From: Hydractinia symbiolongicarpus
Taxonomy: Eukaryota; Cnidaria; Hydrozoa; Anthoathecata; Hydractiniidae
Reading direction: 5' to 3'
Length of the DNA: 64,000 bases
Assembly (NCBI RefSeq): GCF_029227915.1
Contig: NC_079880.1
Coordinates: 15,272,001 to 15,336,000, forward strand
The notes beneath the pieces were generated by a model, which saw only the letters and a program-made list of their open reading frames with translations, made no database searches and was not told the DNA's origin. The translations under genes and the position numbers were made by a program. Shown piece after piece: positions 9,421 to 22,378 of the stretch (positions are counted from its first letter, which is position 1; every line of letters starts with the position of its first letter).

Positions 9421-11565
9421 ATTCAGCTAAATCAATAACTCAGCAATTTTGATAAGTTTTCATGACAATAATAAAGATATAGCTACCTTACTGCATTTAG
9501 CACAAGAATTATAGATTAAGAATTTTGATGTAGCGAAAATGCACTTGACTACTTTCACTTTTAAAACCAGATATAAACATAGTCGTAAATTAAGAGCTAG
9601 CTGCATAGCAGCCACAAACCTAATCGTAAGAAGCTCTTATACCTAATTGGAAAAAAACCCTCAAAAGATTAGCAATAAATTAGGCTAGCTAGCTAGCTTG
9701 CCAGAGCTAACTTAGCCATGCTCCCTCAATATCTATGTTTGTAGCCAAGATCTTAAAAAAGCTTACGGGTAGAGGGCATAATTAAAATGGCGTTAGTCAT
9801 ATTTTACGGCTTTATATTTCGTTTTTGATTTCTGGACTGATGCTATTATTTATGGACTGATGCTATTATCAGAAGATGTTGTCGGTTGGAATGTTACTTT
9901 GACTTTCATAAAACTATAATAACTTGTTTTTAAAATAGACTATTGTTTTTGCAGCTAAGCACTACACAACAGTCACACCAAACATTGGCACCATCTTTAC
10001 TAAGTTGAAACACACGAGCATAAATACAATCAATTAATACCGAACATTATAAAAAAATATGGCGGCTGCTTGAATTGCGTTATTGCGGCGTGCTCTGTTG
10101 TTTTCGTTATTTATTTGCTAAAAGATTTGTTTACAACATGTTTATTTAGCTATACTTCTACTTTAGAGAAAAATAATTTGAGTAAGTACAGTTCAAGTTT
10201 GGGTCGTAAATCAGTGAAGTACTGGAAATATAAACAGATTGTTGAAAAATATTGCGTCAAACTTTTTATAGTCTGTAAGAAATTGTGTAGATTGTTCAGA
10301 AAACGGTAAATAAAAATTTTTTAAGGAAAACCTAATCTATAAAATAATAACAAAAGTTGTGTCCGTCTATGCCAGGCAAAGTAAATATTATTTTGAAGTC
10401 ACCAAAAAACGTCTCATATGTTAATCGTCAAATGCCACAACACAATAAACATGTATATACTTAACACCAATAGGTGAAATTTAAAGTAATAAAGCGATTA
10501 CAATGCAATCATAGTTTTGAGGCCAAATAACTTGGAAACGAGGTGGTGATGTCAGTCATTTTTCACTGCGTTGGTAACTAGGGACAACCTGGGACCAAAT
10601 TGGGTAAGATTCCCGAATCGGGATCCCTGAATCCGTTTCAGAATCGAAACGTTGATGACGTTATCAAATATCTTATGTATTATCTTGATCAGTGTTTCCA
10701 GATTTTTACAAAAAAGGCAACGGGTATACAATTTTTTTTGTTCTTTGGAAAATAACTTTGCTGACGTCAGCAAAATTTTAAAACCTATATATTTCATTAA
10801 CCGTTTGTCAAAAGCGCATGATCCGAGACATTATCTTGATCAGAGTTTTACGCTATACATAAATGCAATAGGTAAGGAATTTTCTGGATAAAGTTTTGTG
10901 TACATTGGCTAGTTTTTACTGATGTCAGCAAAAGTTTTAAACACTGGTATTTCCTTAAGAGTTTGTGGAAAGCACATGATCATATAGTTTCTAAACAAAT
11001 TTTTTTCTATATGGACGTGTCATTGCTAACCCGTAAATATACTTATACAACAGCCTAACCTGAAGACCAGAATATGTAGGACGGGCGAATTCGTAGATTT
11101 CAACAGGCTAAGCTTTAAATGCAAGTTTCAATAGATTTCTACTTTTTAACTTGATTTTTTAATGGTGTTTATATATTTTGGCTATGTGATGCGTGTGGAT
11201 GGTGAAACTATAAATCACACGTCACCCCAAAACTCATCTTATGTCTGCCAGACTAGATTAAATACCGTGAGGACTTGGTATTCTATCTAATCTGATAGCC
11301 ATGTGAATTTGAACATACCTTGCCAATGAAATAAAAAAAATTACAAGGAATTTAAATTTGTGTGTGCAGCGATTTGTAAGAATATAAAATAGCCGCATAA
11401 ATATTTAGCCATTAGAAATTCACGCAATAAATCACTTTTTCTTATTTTTAGGTTCGACATTGACAACCAACACTTGACAGAGTATAAAAAGAAGAAACTC
11501 GACAGAGTATAAAAGCTAGATATTTAGACAATCAGATATTCAGACTTATTTGGTAAGCATATTGG
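9421..11565. other. AT-rich intergenic DNA with a two-copy repeat
   Basis: Two diverged direct copies of about 155 bp lie at about 10680-10990, each with ATCTTGATCAG, CTGA(C/T)GTCAG and GCATGATC. A TAGC-rich stretch is at 9690-9710. The frames at 10070-10309 and 10552-10797 show no motif. No gene is supported. Confidence 0.45.
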
Positions 11566-12272
11566 TTGCTTATTGGTGAACTTACTGAATTTATTAGGCC
11601 ATCTGCAAAACTATGTGTTTTTTTAAATAATACGACAGCGGTTTCTTTAGTTTTTAAAGGTTGTTTTTCTTGGTCACACGTCACCACTGCTATTGTGAAC
11701 TCCGCGTGTAGAAACTGCCGCCGTATGGTTCTTTCACTTTTCGGTGATGTTGAAACTAATCCTGGGCCTTACTCTGTTTTAAAGTCGGTACAGGGATCTT
11801 TCCATCACGGGAATGTCAGGCTTGGAACTGTTATTGGCACACAATGTATGTGTTCCCTGTTTGCGATCGTTTGGTTGGTTATTAAAAAGTTTTTTTTTTT
11901 GGAACCCAAGTGATCTTGATCATATCCTCTACGAAGGAACAAAGTTGTACACAAGCCTAGGTTACACAAACCAGTACTTGAGTGCAAGTGACCTCCCAAA
12001 TAGTTTGACTGTTGAAAAAAGGTCATACAAATACAAAGTTTAGAAAATATTTCTCATATTGTTACAGATAATAGCACTACTTTATGTACATAATTTCATC
12101 ACATTCCGATAAAGGACAAGGAATGTTGGGCATTATAAGTGGCGTAAGTTTTGCTATAATTTTGGGTCACCCGCAAATTTATTTATTTGCTCCTCATAGC
12201 CGAAATAGTATCGGACAAATAACAGAATGTGGTACATCAGTCCTTTTAAAATTTGATATACGTGTCTCCTAG
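11566..12272 (+). pseudogene. 2A-like peptide plus C76-like cysteine protease domain (Helitron)
   Basis: The frame 11566-11913 contains GDVETNPGP, a ribosome-skipping 2A-type motif. It is followed by QGSFHHGN and GTQCMCSLFAIVW, the cysteine box of proteins similar to the herpesvirus tegument protease (C76-like) that are found in Helitrons. The domain continues in other frames (11813-12043, then 12084-12272), where LFAPHSRN fits the histidine box. At least two frameshifts disrupt it. Role by family: processing or deubiquitination in the Helitron polyprotein; the domain call is by motif only. Confidence 0.55.
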
Positions 12273-12599
12273 TCAAGGAAGGTGTCTCGAAACTCAATAT
12301 TTTAAAATACTGACAACTGAACAGATAACCGATAACATTATGCTTTTCATTCGTAGAAAGAGATCAGAACAAAAAGTACCGTAAATCCGAGAGAGGCCGA
12401 GTAAAGCAAAGAGTCAACAAACACTTATAGAAAAACAGAACATGGCCAAGCTAAGCTAAAAGAGTGTATAGGCATGTATCAAAAGACAGGACAGGGGCAA
12501 GATAGACTAAGAGTCTATAAGCAAATATAAAAAAACGAAACAGGGCCAAGCGAGGCAAACAGAATCCATAACTGAGCAACAAACGCAAAAACTGCAAAA

Positions 12600-13135
12600 A
12601 ACGACATGCAGCCAAGAAGGTGAAGCAACCAAACGTATGCCCGATTCTAATGCAAAAAAAAAACAATTTAAAAAATGCATTGAGAATGGACCATTTTATC
12701 TTTGTGTCATATGTAATCGTTCTTTGTATAAGCAGTCAATTAAATTGTTTCGCCAAGTCGAGTATACTGCCATTTCAGAAGAGCATTTTCGTTTCAGAAT
12801 ACAAAGTTTTGATGGCAAAGAATAATATGTACAACATGCCATTCAAAGCTAATGAAAGGAAAAATTCCTTCCCAAGCTGTATCTAAAAATCTTTAAATGT
12901 TTGATCTCCCAGAATCAATAAGCACATTACGCCGATTGGAAAAAATCGTTATATCCAAAAGAATTTTATTTAAACGAATCTCTTTAATACCTAAGGGCTA
13001 GTGTTTCAAAATAAAAGGGGCAATCCGTAATGTCTCAAAAAAGCTGATGAAATAAGCAATGTCTTGCCAAGTGGAATGTATAATAATGGTGTAGTGCAAG
13101 TTGCGTTAAATAAAAAACTCAATTTACAGGGAGTC
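12600..13135 (+). pseudogene. DUF6570-like Helitron region
   Basis: The frame 12637-12825 reads KCIENGPFYLCVICNRSLY. Further on, in broken frames, come fragments resembling SKRILF and NVLPSGMYNNGV. These are the conserved pieces of the DUF6570 domain found between the protease-like start and the Rep domain of Helitron proteins. Many stops occur. Cys pairs (CVIC) suggest a zinc-binding part. Confidence 0.5.
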
Positions 13136-13272
13136 GCTGAGAAGATAAATAGTTCACTTCTATTTTATCTATTGATTAATAATTAACTTTTTGCTTGAAA
13201 ATACTTCCACGGTGAGCAATTTATACATTACGTTTCTACAATAAAAAATATATATTTACAACCTATTCAAAG

Positions 13273-15284
13273 TTAACATAAAATTCGTCCAGTTTCAATG
13301 TTCAGCTCATCTTCCATTAAAGCCTCGATTCGCATACGCTAAATAACATAAACGAAAATAGAATTAAAAAACAAGAAACGACAAAAACACCAAATATGAC
13401 TATTTATATATTGATAGCAACATGATATTTTTTTTCGGAGGGGGGGGGGGGGGGGTGGGTGGGGGGAGGAATGCGGTCAGTGTAAGGGGAAGGTTCTGAA
13501 AGCTCTAATAACTAAGTGCTCTTACTTTTGCAATTTGAAGATTTATCCTTAAATCTAGTCAGGTCAGGGAAGGTAGAAACGCCATACTTCGCACCCAATC
13601 AGAAATGAAATCTCATTACAAAGACGCATCAATTTATTTAAAAATTATTGCTGACAGACATCACTTGAAGAACGATTTTTGGGTGCCATGTTGCACCGAA
13701 TTTACATGCTCCCTGCCCTCTGTCCTGAACATGATTAAAAAAATCAGTTGGATCTTAAAAAAGGAAGTGGACAATCAAATGGTAACGCAAAGAAAATGCA
13801 ATAAAACCAAACCCACCCAGAATGGCCTAATTAAAAGATAGCGTTTCAGGTTAAGTCAACTGTACAATTTTAAAGAATATACACGCTGGAGAGAAAAAAA
13901 AAATTGTTGATATTTCCATCAAGGAGAAGTAAGAAAAGAATTGCATGTAATATGACGTAACAGGCTGGAATTTTTTTGGGGTGTTATAAAGATGTGAAAA
14001 ATCGCTGACCTGTTCCTTAATAACGACGTCTCGAAATTTGATTTTGTTTGGAATGGGCGGAAGCAGACTTTGAAGGCGAACAGCTTTGATAGCGGTTGGT
14101 TGAGTTGAGATAAGACGATTGATTTCGACAGCCTGCAAAAACAGAAAACAACAGCGAATAAGTTTTCTATCCAGAAACACTTTGTGGAAAATCACACAAT
14201 GTTGAGTTCGTTCGAGTTTTTTCGCTCTTTTTTGAGTTCACTAACTGTGAAAGGAAAATAAACGAAAAATGGCTTTTCTTTTATACTTCTTTCCATGCGA
14301 TTTATATTAAACGAAAAATATTTTAAATCGCGAAAATTAAACTGGGGGAAATTCTTCAGATTGTTCATTAACAAAAATTACTCCGGGCAAAACTTCCAGG
14401 TGGTTTCGACCTTACGAAAATTTCCCCCGCATTGTTGAGGGATGAGGATAATTACTTTCACCGATGCAAACACACTCTGTTATTCCAATCTATACATTTC
14501 TAACGAAGCACATAACCATTTAGGAAGTTAGGAATTAGTGGTATAAGTTTGCATGTTCGATAACAGAAATAAAATTATTGACATACCCTTTCGTTGTTAT
14601 ATTGCATTCGCAAACACTTCACTCGATTCCGCGCTTCAGAGGCCCTGAAAAATAAAAAATATTATAAACACCGGTAATATTTATGTCGCGATAGAAAAAT
14701 CAGACAAAATGCGCGGCTTTACAAACAACTTGCAACAACTTGATTTACATGCATTTTAAATTGTTTTCCGCTCTGCGATTGTGTAATCTTATTGGAGAAA
14801 GGTCGAGAAATGTGGTAATTATACAGGAACAAGAATTGATGACACCACCCACCATTTAAAAGAGAAAACTACAGAAACATAGCCTAAGTCCTTTCAATAT
14901 ATGATCAACACATGATAATGATAATGACAACACATGACTTGAAAAGCTGTGTTATCTAGTCTGGCAATTAGAACTAGTTAGACAATCACATTACATTACA
15001 CCATACCTTAACTGGCCGAGTATCTTTTCTTGCTTTAATCGTTCTTCATTCTCGACCTGTGCAATTTCACTTTCAACGTCCCTAAGAAAGTATCAAGCTA
15101 ACTAAATATGTAGTTAACTTATTCAATTATGTATTTTAGACAGATGTCTTTCTGCGGAAAACACTGTTGTAAAATTTAGAATGTAAAAAATACAAAAGAC
15201 TCACAGTGCTTTTTTTGTTTTATATGCATCTTGTAATCTTACTCTGCTCGCCTTTACACCACCAGGATTTGAACTAGCTTCATA
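13273..15284 (-). CDS. Unidentified coiled-coil protein, last five exons
   Basis: Five minus-strand exons join in phase: 15205-15284, 15007-15081, 14587-14644, 14010-14132 and 13273-13338 (stop TAA at 13273-13275). All have GT donors and AG acceptors (for example TTTGTTTAG before the first and CTTAG before the second). They encode 133 residues. The first pieces are Glu/Lys/Arg-rich and helical (VESEIAQVENEERLKQEK). Then come SEARNRVKCLRMQY and a conserved-looking segment INRLISTQPTAIKAV with LLPPIPNK. The C-terminus is short and acidic. I do not recognise the family; the layout fits a cytoskeletal or ciliary coiled-coil protein (speculative). The 5' exons were not found. Confidence 0.7.
13441..13470. 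repeat. G-run (possible G-quadruplex)
   Basis: A run of 15 G, then GGGTGGGTGGGGGG pattern on the plus strand. It is a simple low-complexity tract just downstream of the 3' end of the coiled-coil gene, counting on the plus strand. Confidence 0.7.
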
Positions 15285-18200
15285 CTAAACAAAGAGCATA
15301 CACACACAATAATGACAAACATTTTTTAAACATCAGTTATCACTTCGTTGTTGGAAACATTTTATCCGCATGGTGCACTCAATATACACAGTATACATAA
15401 TTTGCCTGCTTACCAAAGACCACATATTACATGGGTTAATCAAGGGGAACTAAAACTGACCTAAAAGTGGTATTTCAAAGCATTTAAACTTATGGAAAGA
15501 ATATGAAGTATTTAAAAGGTTGCAAGTTACTGCAAGATGTATGATAACTAGACAGGGCAGTAATGTTTCAAGGTTTGCAAGGCTTTATTGAATAATGATT
15601 ATTAAGCTATTTCAGGTCACCTAGTCTTTTCCTGGTCACCTGGCAAACACTTTGGTAAATCAAGAAACACATTCCCTGACAGTGGCTTCCCTGATATTAT
15701 TAATCAATAACATGACTGTATCTTTGGTAGAGCAGTTTTTTCTGTTAGGTGCGTTTCAAACAATAAGACCATCTATCTATCTATCTAAATTTACAAACTG
15801 ACAGCACTGTTTCTTTTAAGAAATAAAAGATGTGATTACAACAGCTTTAACAATCCAACAGTGGTACGTCATTAGGACTACAAGCTTTATTTTGCTTACC
15901 AAATAACATTCTTAGCAACACCATTCTCAACTAGCATTTTGTAAAAAAATAAGGAGAGTTAACTAGTTTGCTTCTTTTCTAGTTATTACCGGTTATTAAA
16001 CCTACAAGGATATATGGCAAAAGGTTGCTGATTTTAGTTTAATTTGGAACTTTGTTACTTCCCTTTTATTAGTAGATGGACTCAGGTTAAGACCACGTTT
16101 TTGCGGCGGCACAAATCTTTGGACCCAAGGCATATTAAGATTATATTAAAAAAACAAAATGTGTTAATAATTTAACATCCTAAAATAAAAATTAGCCATA
16201 GAAGATTAACAAGCAGCTTTTAAACTTATATTATAAATTGTTCTAAATTATTCTATCAATGAGACAATTAACAATCACAAAATTAACACAATGGAATTTA
16301 ACAACTTATAAAAAAGAATTAAATTAACACGTTTTTTAGCTGAAATAACTTAAGGCGAATCAGGAAATATTTTTATCCTTATTATTAAGAATGGGTTCTT
16401 TGACAACAATTTTCTCTTGTTTTCTCAGAACGTTTACAATATCTGCTTCCCTTAAGCTCGCTTTCATCACGTTGGGTGAGTGAACCTTATCAGGACGATG
16501 CTAAATTTCTTTGCAATAATCAAACAAGGAGAACAAATCGTTCGAGAAAACTTTGTATTGCAATTTCTAGAAAATTATATCTTTAAACTTTACAGGTTTT
16601 AAATTAACAAGTAACTTTTAGAATGTCATAACTTACAGTTACGTTACACAAGAAAGGTCATATAATTAACGGAAATGTTGAAAATTCCTTTTGGAAGAGC
16701 TATTCAAAAAAACAGGTTTAGATTTAAAATTTATAAATTTTTGCATATATTATTCTACATACTGCTAGATATCTGCTTCTCTGTATTGGGGTTAATTTTT
16801 GAAGTTCTTTTTTTGAAAGTTGCTTCCAATTTCGAGCTTGAAACTTTTCATCTTCTATCTTCTTGGACTAAAAAAATATAAAGTTTTTTAATTACCCCCT
16901 TTCAAAGTTGGCATGACAAGGAAGTTCTATTTTGTTAAATCGTGAACTTGCTGGAGGTTTCAAATCAGTCATTCATCAAAACTATGTTTCAAGGAAAACT
17001 GCAAGAGCATCCTTAAAAACTGTAATATGGCAAATTAGAGAAATAACACCACACATTATGGAAAATGACAGTCAACTATAAAACTGTCTTAACGATGTAC
17101 AATAGCAAAATTCGAAAAATTGGCGACTAATACTAATTAACAAAACTTAGTTCTAATGTATTTAAATAATGCATGAAAAAGTTCAACTTAAAAGCAAGAA
17201 GTATATATTTATATTTTTAGAAAAACAAGGGGGGGGGGCAGCTATGTTTTTATAAGAACAAGGAAATTTCGCTTCAGCCTTGGATGTTTCTACAAATTTA
17301 GCAAAATCGGAACAATGGAATTTGGTTAAAAATTCTGATTTGAAAGATATTTTATATGCTTGTTGCGTTGTTTTTTTTTTCAAGAAAAAAAAAGAAAAAC
17401 AAAATTTCAGTCCTGTCATTGTTTTTTGTTTTTTATTATGCAATTCTCAACCCTGTGATTCTTATGAAATTGTTCTAATAAAATAATAGGCAGTAAACAA
17501 ATAAAACATTACATATTTGTAAAATTACTATTTTGTCTTAGGGTTCACAGATAATAGCAAATACAAACTGCAAATTTGAACCTGTATACGATTGAAACAC
17601 ATTCATCCTTTACCATGAAAAAGTTGTGTTCACAAAATTGTTTACCAGAGGTACATTCTCTGAAAGAATGATCAGCAATACACAGCATGTGTATGAAAAA
17701 ATCTACTATACTTACTTTTGACATTGTAACATTTCTTTAGGTTGTTGATGGAAAATTATTGTTTGAGATCTATATAAGAATGTGATGTAATAGAAAAAAT
17801 AGAGAAGTGTATCAATGGGTTCAACTGGTAAAGGCGGCAAAGATAATTTTTTGATAGTCCCTTCCAGTAAAACCAGTAAATAATCATGAAATATAAGAAC
17901 AAAAAAAAGATGTAACATAAATTACATAATTTAAAGTGTCTGGCAAAAGGCATATCTCTCCAAGCACACTTAGGTGTGCTGTATTGGTGCTATATCAAAA
18001 ACATGCTTAAGTTATCCTCAATCACATGCCTCTTCTAATAAATATAAAAAATGGCCAAGCTTGCATTGACAGAAGTCAATATTCTCAAATAATGCCCAAT
18101 ATAAACAGTTAGTATATGGATTATTACGTTGGTTTACTCCAGAAAGAAAACTACAAATAAGTTGAATCGAATTCTATTCCAATCATTCACATTTTTTTCT

Positions 18201-18330
18201 TTTTCCACATGAAAAATGACATAGTAGAATATTTGAAAATAAAAAGAAAAATTATGACACATTTTTAGACACAAATGAAGAGAAAAACACACACCAGAAA
18301 AAGTTCAAATTATAGATGTTCTAAATAAAT
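15285..18330. other. Intron/intergenic AT-rich DNA; possible isolated exon
   Basis: No long frame has family motifs. On the minus strand about 16360-16484 reads as a Lys/Glu-rich open segment (ADIVNVLRKQEKIVVKEP) after an AG and ends in TGA. It could be the last exon of another gene, but no partner exon was found. A short (ATCT)n run lies at 15771-15787. Confidence 0.3.
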
Positions 18331-18359
18331 TTACCGAGTTCCAAATTTAGTGACTGGTG

Positions 18360-18665
18360 TCATCGGTCGCTGCCGTAAATTAGTGGTTATAGCTCTCGTA
18401 CTCTGTGAAGGAGACAAGGGTTCAATTCCTCTTGACGGCAATTCAACATGAGCGAGTGAATGTTGCCCGTAGTTGTCTAGCAGAGCATGGGCCCTAATTG
18501 GGTCTGCATAGCTCAAAATGAGCATTAAATACTCTAGAACTCTCCAAAGCCATGGCCCCTCCTGGAAATAATAGACAGGGTACATCCCTCGATATTTGCT
18601 AGCCATGTAAAACATGCACATCTATCTGCCTGCCTGCCTGCCTGCCTACCTGCCTGTCTGCCTAT
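18360..18665 (+). repeat. tRNA-derived SINE with TGCC-repeat tail
   Basis: The head 18372-18440 has an A-box-like TTAGTGGTTATAGC and a B box GGTTCAATTCC; its ends GCCGT and ACGGC can pair like an acceptor stem. A non-tRNA body follows (18441-18615) and the copy ends in a (CTGC/TGCC)n run at 18619-18655. This is the build of a tRNA-derived SINE. The folded head is only 69 nt with imperfect stems, so it is not a working tRNA gene. Confidence 0.55.
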
Positions 18666-21220
18666 CAGTCATAACTCTACAGCGTTTGGGATGAGGGTTG
18701 TTTGTTGGTGAAATAGCAACTAGCAAACGGATTTGAGTTTATGTTAAAAGTGCAATTTTAAATGTTTTCTCCTTAAAATAATGTTGTTACTGGATTCCAG
18801 TACTCCATCAACTCTTTGTTGCACATTCAATGGGATAACAGAAGATGGAAAGATACTCAGAGGACAGTGGCAGGCGAAAGAGGATGTTTCTGTGTTGCTA
18901 CAAGCGGAAATCACATAAGACATATTTTTGGTGAGACATTGTTGCCATGTTGTAATGGTTTAAACTTTCAATGTTGTTATGACCACTGATTTGCTGAACA
19001 TCAAGAAGTTAATGTTTCTGCTAGGTATAGCAATAGGTTAGTAATGGTAGTTTTTCTTGCACTGTATTTTCCATTTTGTGGTGTTAAAAATGTTCTTGCT
19101 TGCTTCCAATGCTGTTTTTTTCAAAAGACTTTTCATAATACCACATTCTGTCAACTTTAAAATCAATATGCCAAACTAGTAAAACTAATAAAATAAGTGT
19201 TGAATCTTCCTTGCAAATAGCAGGTGGGCAATGAGACATACAAGTTTTAAAAATCTTAAGGCGAATCTCCATGGGAAATTTTTACGACGATCGTCATAAA
19301 TACTCAAATTTGATTGGTCGCCATTTTGGTCATGACGAAAAGTTGATTTGATCTTTCCTTCAGTGGCAAATGCTTTTTGGTTGAATAACCTTCTGTGTCC
19401 AAGTAGTCCTTGTGTCAAAGTGGTCTTCTTTCTGTAAACCAAACCGGGCATTCCTTTAAAACTGACATTCTTTCTTTACCTGTAGTCTCCATACTTCAAT
19501 TGTCTTTCTTCATCTTTTGCGCAATGGGCAAATTGTTGCGTTATGCACCACCAAACAGTTTGCAAATGCAAATAATATCGACGGGATGGACTGCGCTTTT
19601 TGTTTTGTAATTGGGTGCGCAGCATTTAACTTATTTTATTTTCCAAGTTTTGTTAGTTCTTTTCTCCTTGAAGTTAATACCTTTTTGAACTTTGCAAATC
19701 ATTATTATTATTGATATTATTATTATTATTACAATTGTACACCTTTACAAATGTTAAATGACAAGACGTCTTCACTTAAAACCCCTTGAAAAAAATTTCT
19801 AATCCCAGTGAAAGTGTATGGCTTATACAACATCCCTTTCTTTGTTGTGGCTTTAAAAAAGTGACACAGTACATATGTTGTACAGTTTGAGCTCAGATTG
19901 TTTGTAAAAAAAAATGTTGTGAAAATGTTGTGATCACTAACATTTTTGTACTTTGTTGCTTTTGCCTTTTGTTAGGCAATTTAACCATCACCCCAAAGTT
20001 CAATGTTATGTTCTTCATACTTTTTACATCTATTTTTTTCATTTTTGATGTTTTTTCTTTTCGCTTTACTCTGGTATCTGCATGGCAGGATAAAAGATAA
20101 GGGTGTGAAGCAAAATATCTTCAGTTTTCAAAGGTATTGTTAGGGCTTTAAATGAATTCAAATTAATCAGAAGCCATCAAACTGCACTCTATAGTTTAAA
20201 ACCTCAAACAATGTTTATATGAGAGGAAATCTGCAGGGAAAGACCTCTCTTCACCAAATCTTAGTATCTTTTTTACTGCCAGAAGAGTCAAAGATCTTCC
20301 TGCTAAAAAGTAAAAAAATAACGTCACGCTGGAATTCACGCTTAACCTAAATAACAATTTCAAAAAAATGCAGGACATTTACAACACAGCTACAGCGCTT
20401 AAATGCGACTGCATTTAACAAAGTATTTACAAAACGAAACAAATGTCTTCTCAGGAGAGGACTGAGAGGACTCTGCTTCACTCCTAACTAAAACACCAAC
20501 TAAAACAACCATCAGGAATGCGCTTTTTGTTTTTCCAATAAATACAGGTTGTTAAATCTGTATCAAAATTTAAATTTTCAGCTATATGTAGATATGTAAG
20601 AACCTGTACTTAGTTTTGCTTGGTTGGTAACGCGAACAAACTCTTTGCTCAACGCCAACCTCGTCCCAAGACTCGTTGATTTCACGGGTGCAGCGAAACT
20701 ACAATATTTTGGACAAAAATATTGAGAAAAAGGCAGTTTTTTCGTCCCAAATATGAACAAAAGTGTCAAACAGTAAACGCTCTGCAGCTAGCAGGCGGTT
20801 AATTCGCTACTTTTGCACACACGTTTGCCATGCAGACAGCGCTGAAAAGTTGGTAGTCACATTCTCTACCCCGCCCTGCAAACCGAAATAATCCACGTCA
20901 AGGCCCACGAAGACTCCAAAATTCGTGAAAAAAAATAGCCATTCTGACGTCAGCAACAATTAGCACATGTTAAGAAGTTGGACTTTAAGTCCACTCTGAA
21001 AATTGATAAATGAACCTGGACAAGTTTAAAATGTGTTAATCTAATATAGAAAAAGACTACGTACGCAATTACTTGTTTTGGAGATTGTAGAACCAATTTC
21101 TTTTCTTAGCTGGTTTCCTTAAACAACTGTCAATCGTGCAACAAATGTAGGACGGTAGTGCCGTTTTATTATCTCAACTTTTTTCCTTAGGAGATTTTGC
21201 CTTTTAGGTTAATAACTACG
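18666..21220. other. AT-rich intergenic DNA
   Basis: I see no supported gene. An ATT/TTA triplet microsatellite lies at about 19693-19730. Frames at 18331-18621 (minus) and 19410-19714 are shadows of repeats or chance. Confidence 0.4.
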
Positions 21221-21395
21221 GTGACCCACAAGTGTCACGTTGCAAGCAAAATGTTCATGGCGAAAGCAAAATGTTCATGGCGAAAGCAAGAAGCTCACGG
21301 CGCAAACAAGAAGCTCACGGCCAAGCAAAATTTTCACGGCGCAAACAAGAAACCCACGGCGCAAAGCGAGAAGCTCCCACGGCGCAAACTTTGTC
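21221..21395 (+). repeat. Minisatellite, about 20-bp unit (GCAAACAAGAAGCTCACGGC)
   Basis: About eight diverged units of the pattern GCAAACAAGAAGCTCACGGC follow the flank CCCACAAGTGTCACG. The same flank and the same unit occur in inverted orientation at 38960-39165. The apparent Lys/Arg-rich frames here are a product of the repeat. Confidence 0.85.
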
Positions 21396-21982
21396 TCTGT
21401 TCACGGGGTTTTGGGCCATGCTGCTTTTTAGATCAAAATGGCACCGTTTTTTTCGCGAAATGCTGTAACTTTATTAAACAAACAAAATGTTTGTTTGATT
21501 TAAGTTTAGTCAAACTTATTAATGATATAGATTATTCCATAGTAAATACATTGCTTGGCTTGGAAATTGTAAAAGGTTTGTTATGTAGCTAGCTAGCTAA
21601 TACACTTAATTAGCTGGGCACATAATGTGTTACATCTAGAGCTAGCTAGCTATATACATGTAGTAGCTGCTAACCGCTAGCCTTCACAACACTCTTCATT
21701 TATTATAATCAGTAATCCTTGACTGATTATTTTAAAGCCTACAGGCTGTGGCATGGAAATAATCCTGGATTTCTGACTTTAACAGTCAGGGAAAACCTGT
21801 AATGGAGGTCAGTCATTCTACAAAACATATAGCTAGATACACATAATGTTTTGCTATTTTTTTAATTAAACCCGATATCAGGGTAATCAAATAAATGAAT
21901 GGATGAAAAATCATTATTTATCTTTAGAAAAAATGTTATCAGAAATACCCTGATTCATATGCAATAAGGCCGTCATCAAAAG

Positions 21983-22378
21983 TATGTTGTGTTCGCGTCC
22001 TCCGACCGACTCACTTTTGGTAATAAAACCCCTAGTCGGTAAGTCGGAAAAAGACCGGGAAAAAATTTCGCGAAATATTTTTCAAAAAGAAAATTTTGTT
22101 TGCCAGAACTAATTTATGCAAAATTGACAAAAACTCGCGAAAATTAATATCGGTAAAAATTAATTCCTTTAGGGCACTCCTGCGGTTACTGACAGTTTAC
22201 AGGGCGGCGAAAAATGGTCTACAAACGATGTCGAGTGGCGCTATATTGTCTTGGCCCCAGGAACGAATTTGCTTGCCCCGATCTGAAAATCCCGGGGAAA
22301 AATACGCCCGACCGCCCGACCGCCCGACCGCCCGACCGACTCATTTTTGCGGGGTCTTCAGGACGCGAACACAACATA
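21983..22378. mobile_element. MITE with 19-bp terminal inverted repeats
   Basis: The left end TATGTTGTGTTCGCGTCCT (21983-22001) is repeated exactly in inverted form at the right end (22360-22378). Just inside, both ends carry versions of CGACCGACTCA. The right inner part is an 8-bp tandem run of CGACCGCC (about 22306-22338). No coding capacity. The target duplication is unclear; AAAA(G/A) flanks both tips. Superfamily unknown. Confidence 0.7.

Larger units (their letters stand above)
11566..13135 (+). mobile_element. Decayed 5' half of an autonomous Helitron
   Basis: Three successive coding remnants match the order of the N-terminal half of Helitron polyproteins in animals: a 2A-like peptide with a cysteine protease domain (11566-12272), Lys/Gln-rich coding repeats (about 12350-12600), and a DUF6570-type region (about 12630-13135). 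All are broken by stops and frameshifts, including one in a T run at 11891. The Helitron_like_N (Rep) and helicase parts do not follow, so the element is 3' truncated. No terminal TC or CTRR was located. Confidence 0.65.

Noticed and set aside
12451-12666. 71-aa Phe/Leu-rich frame on the minus strand
   Set aside because: Shadow of the Lys/Gln-rich Helitron coding repeats.
18372-18440. Functional tRNA gene
   Set aside because: Stems are imperfect, length is short and a SINE body with a repeat tail follows.
21197-21592. Lys/Arg/His-rich protein of 131 aa
   Set aside because: The frame is the reading of a 20-bp minisatellite; 60 is a multiple of 20 and 3, so all frames stay open.
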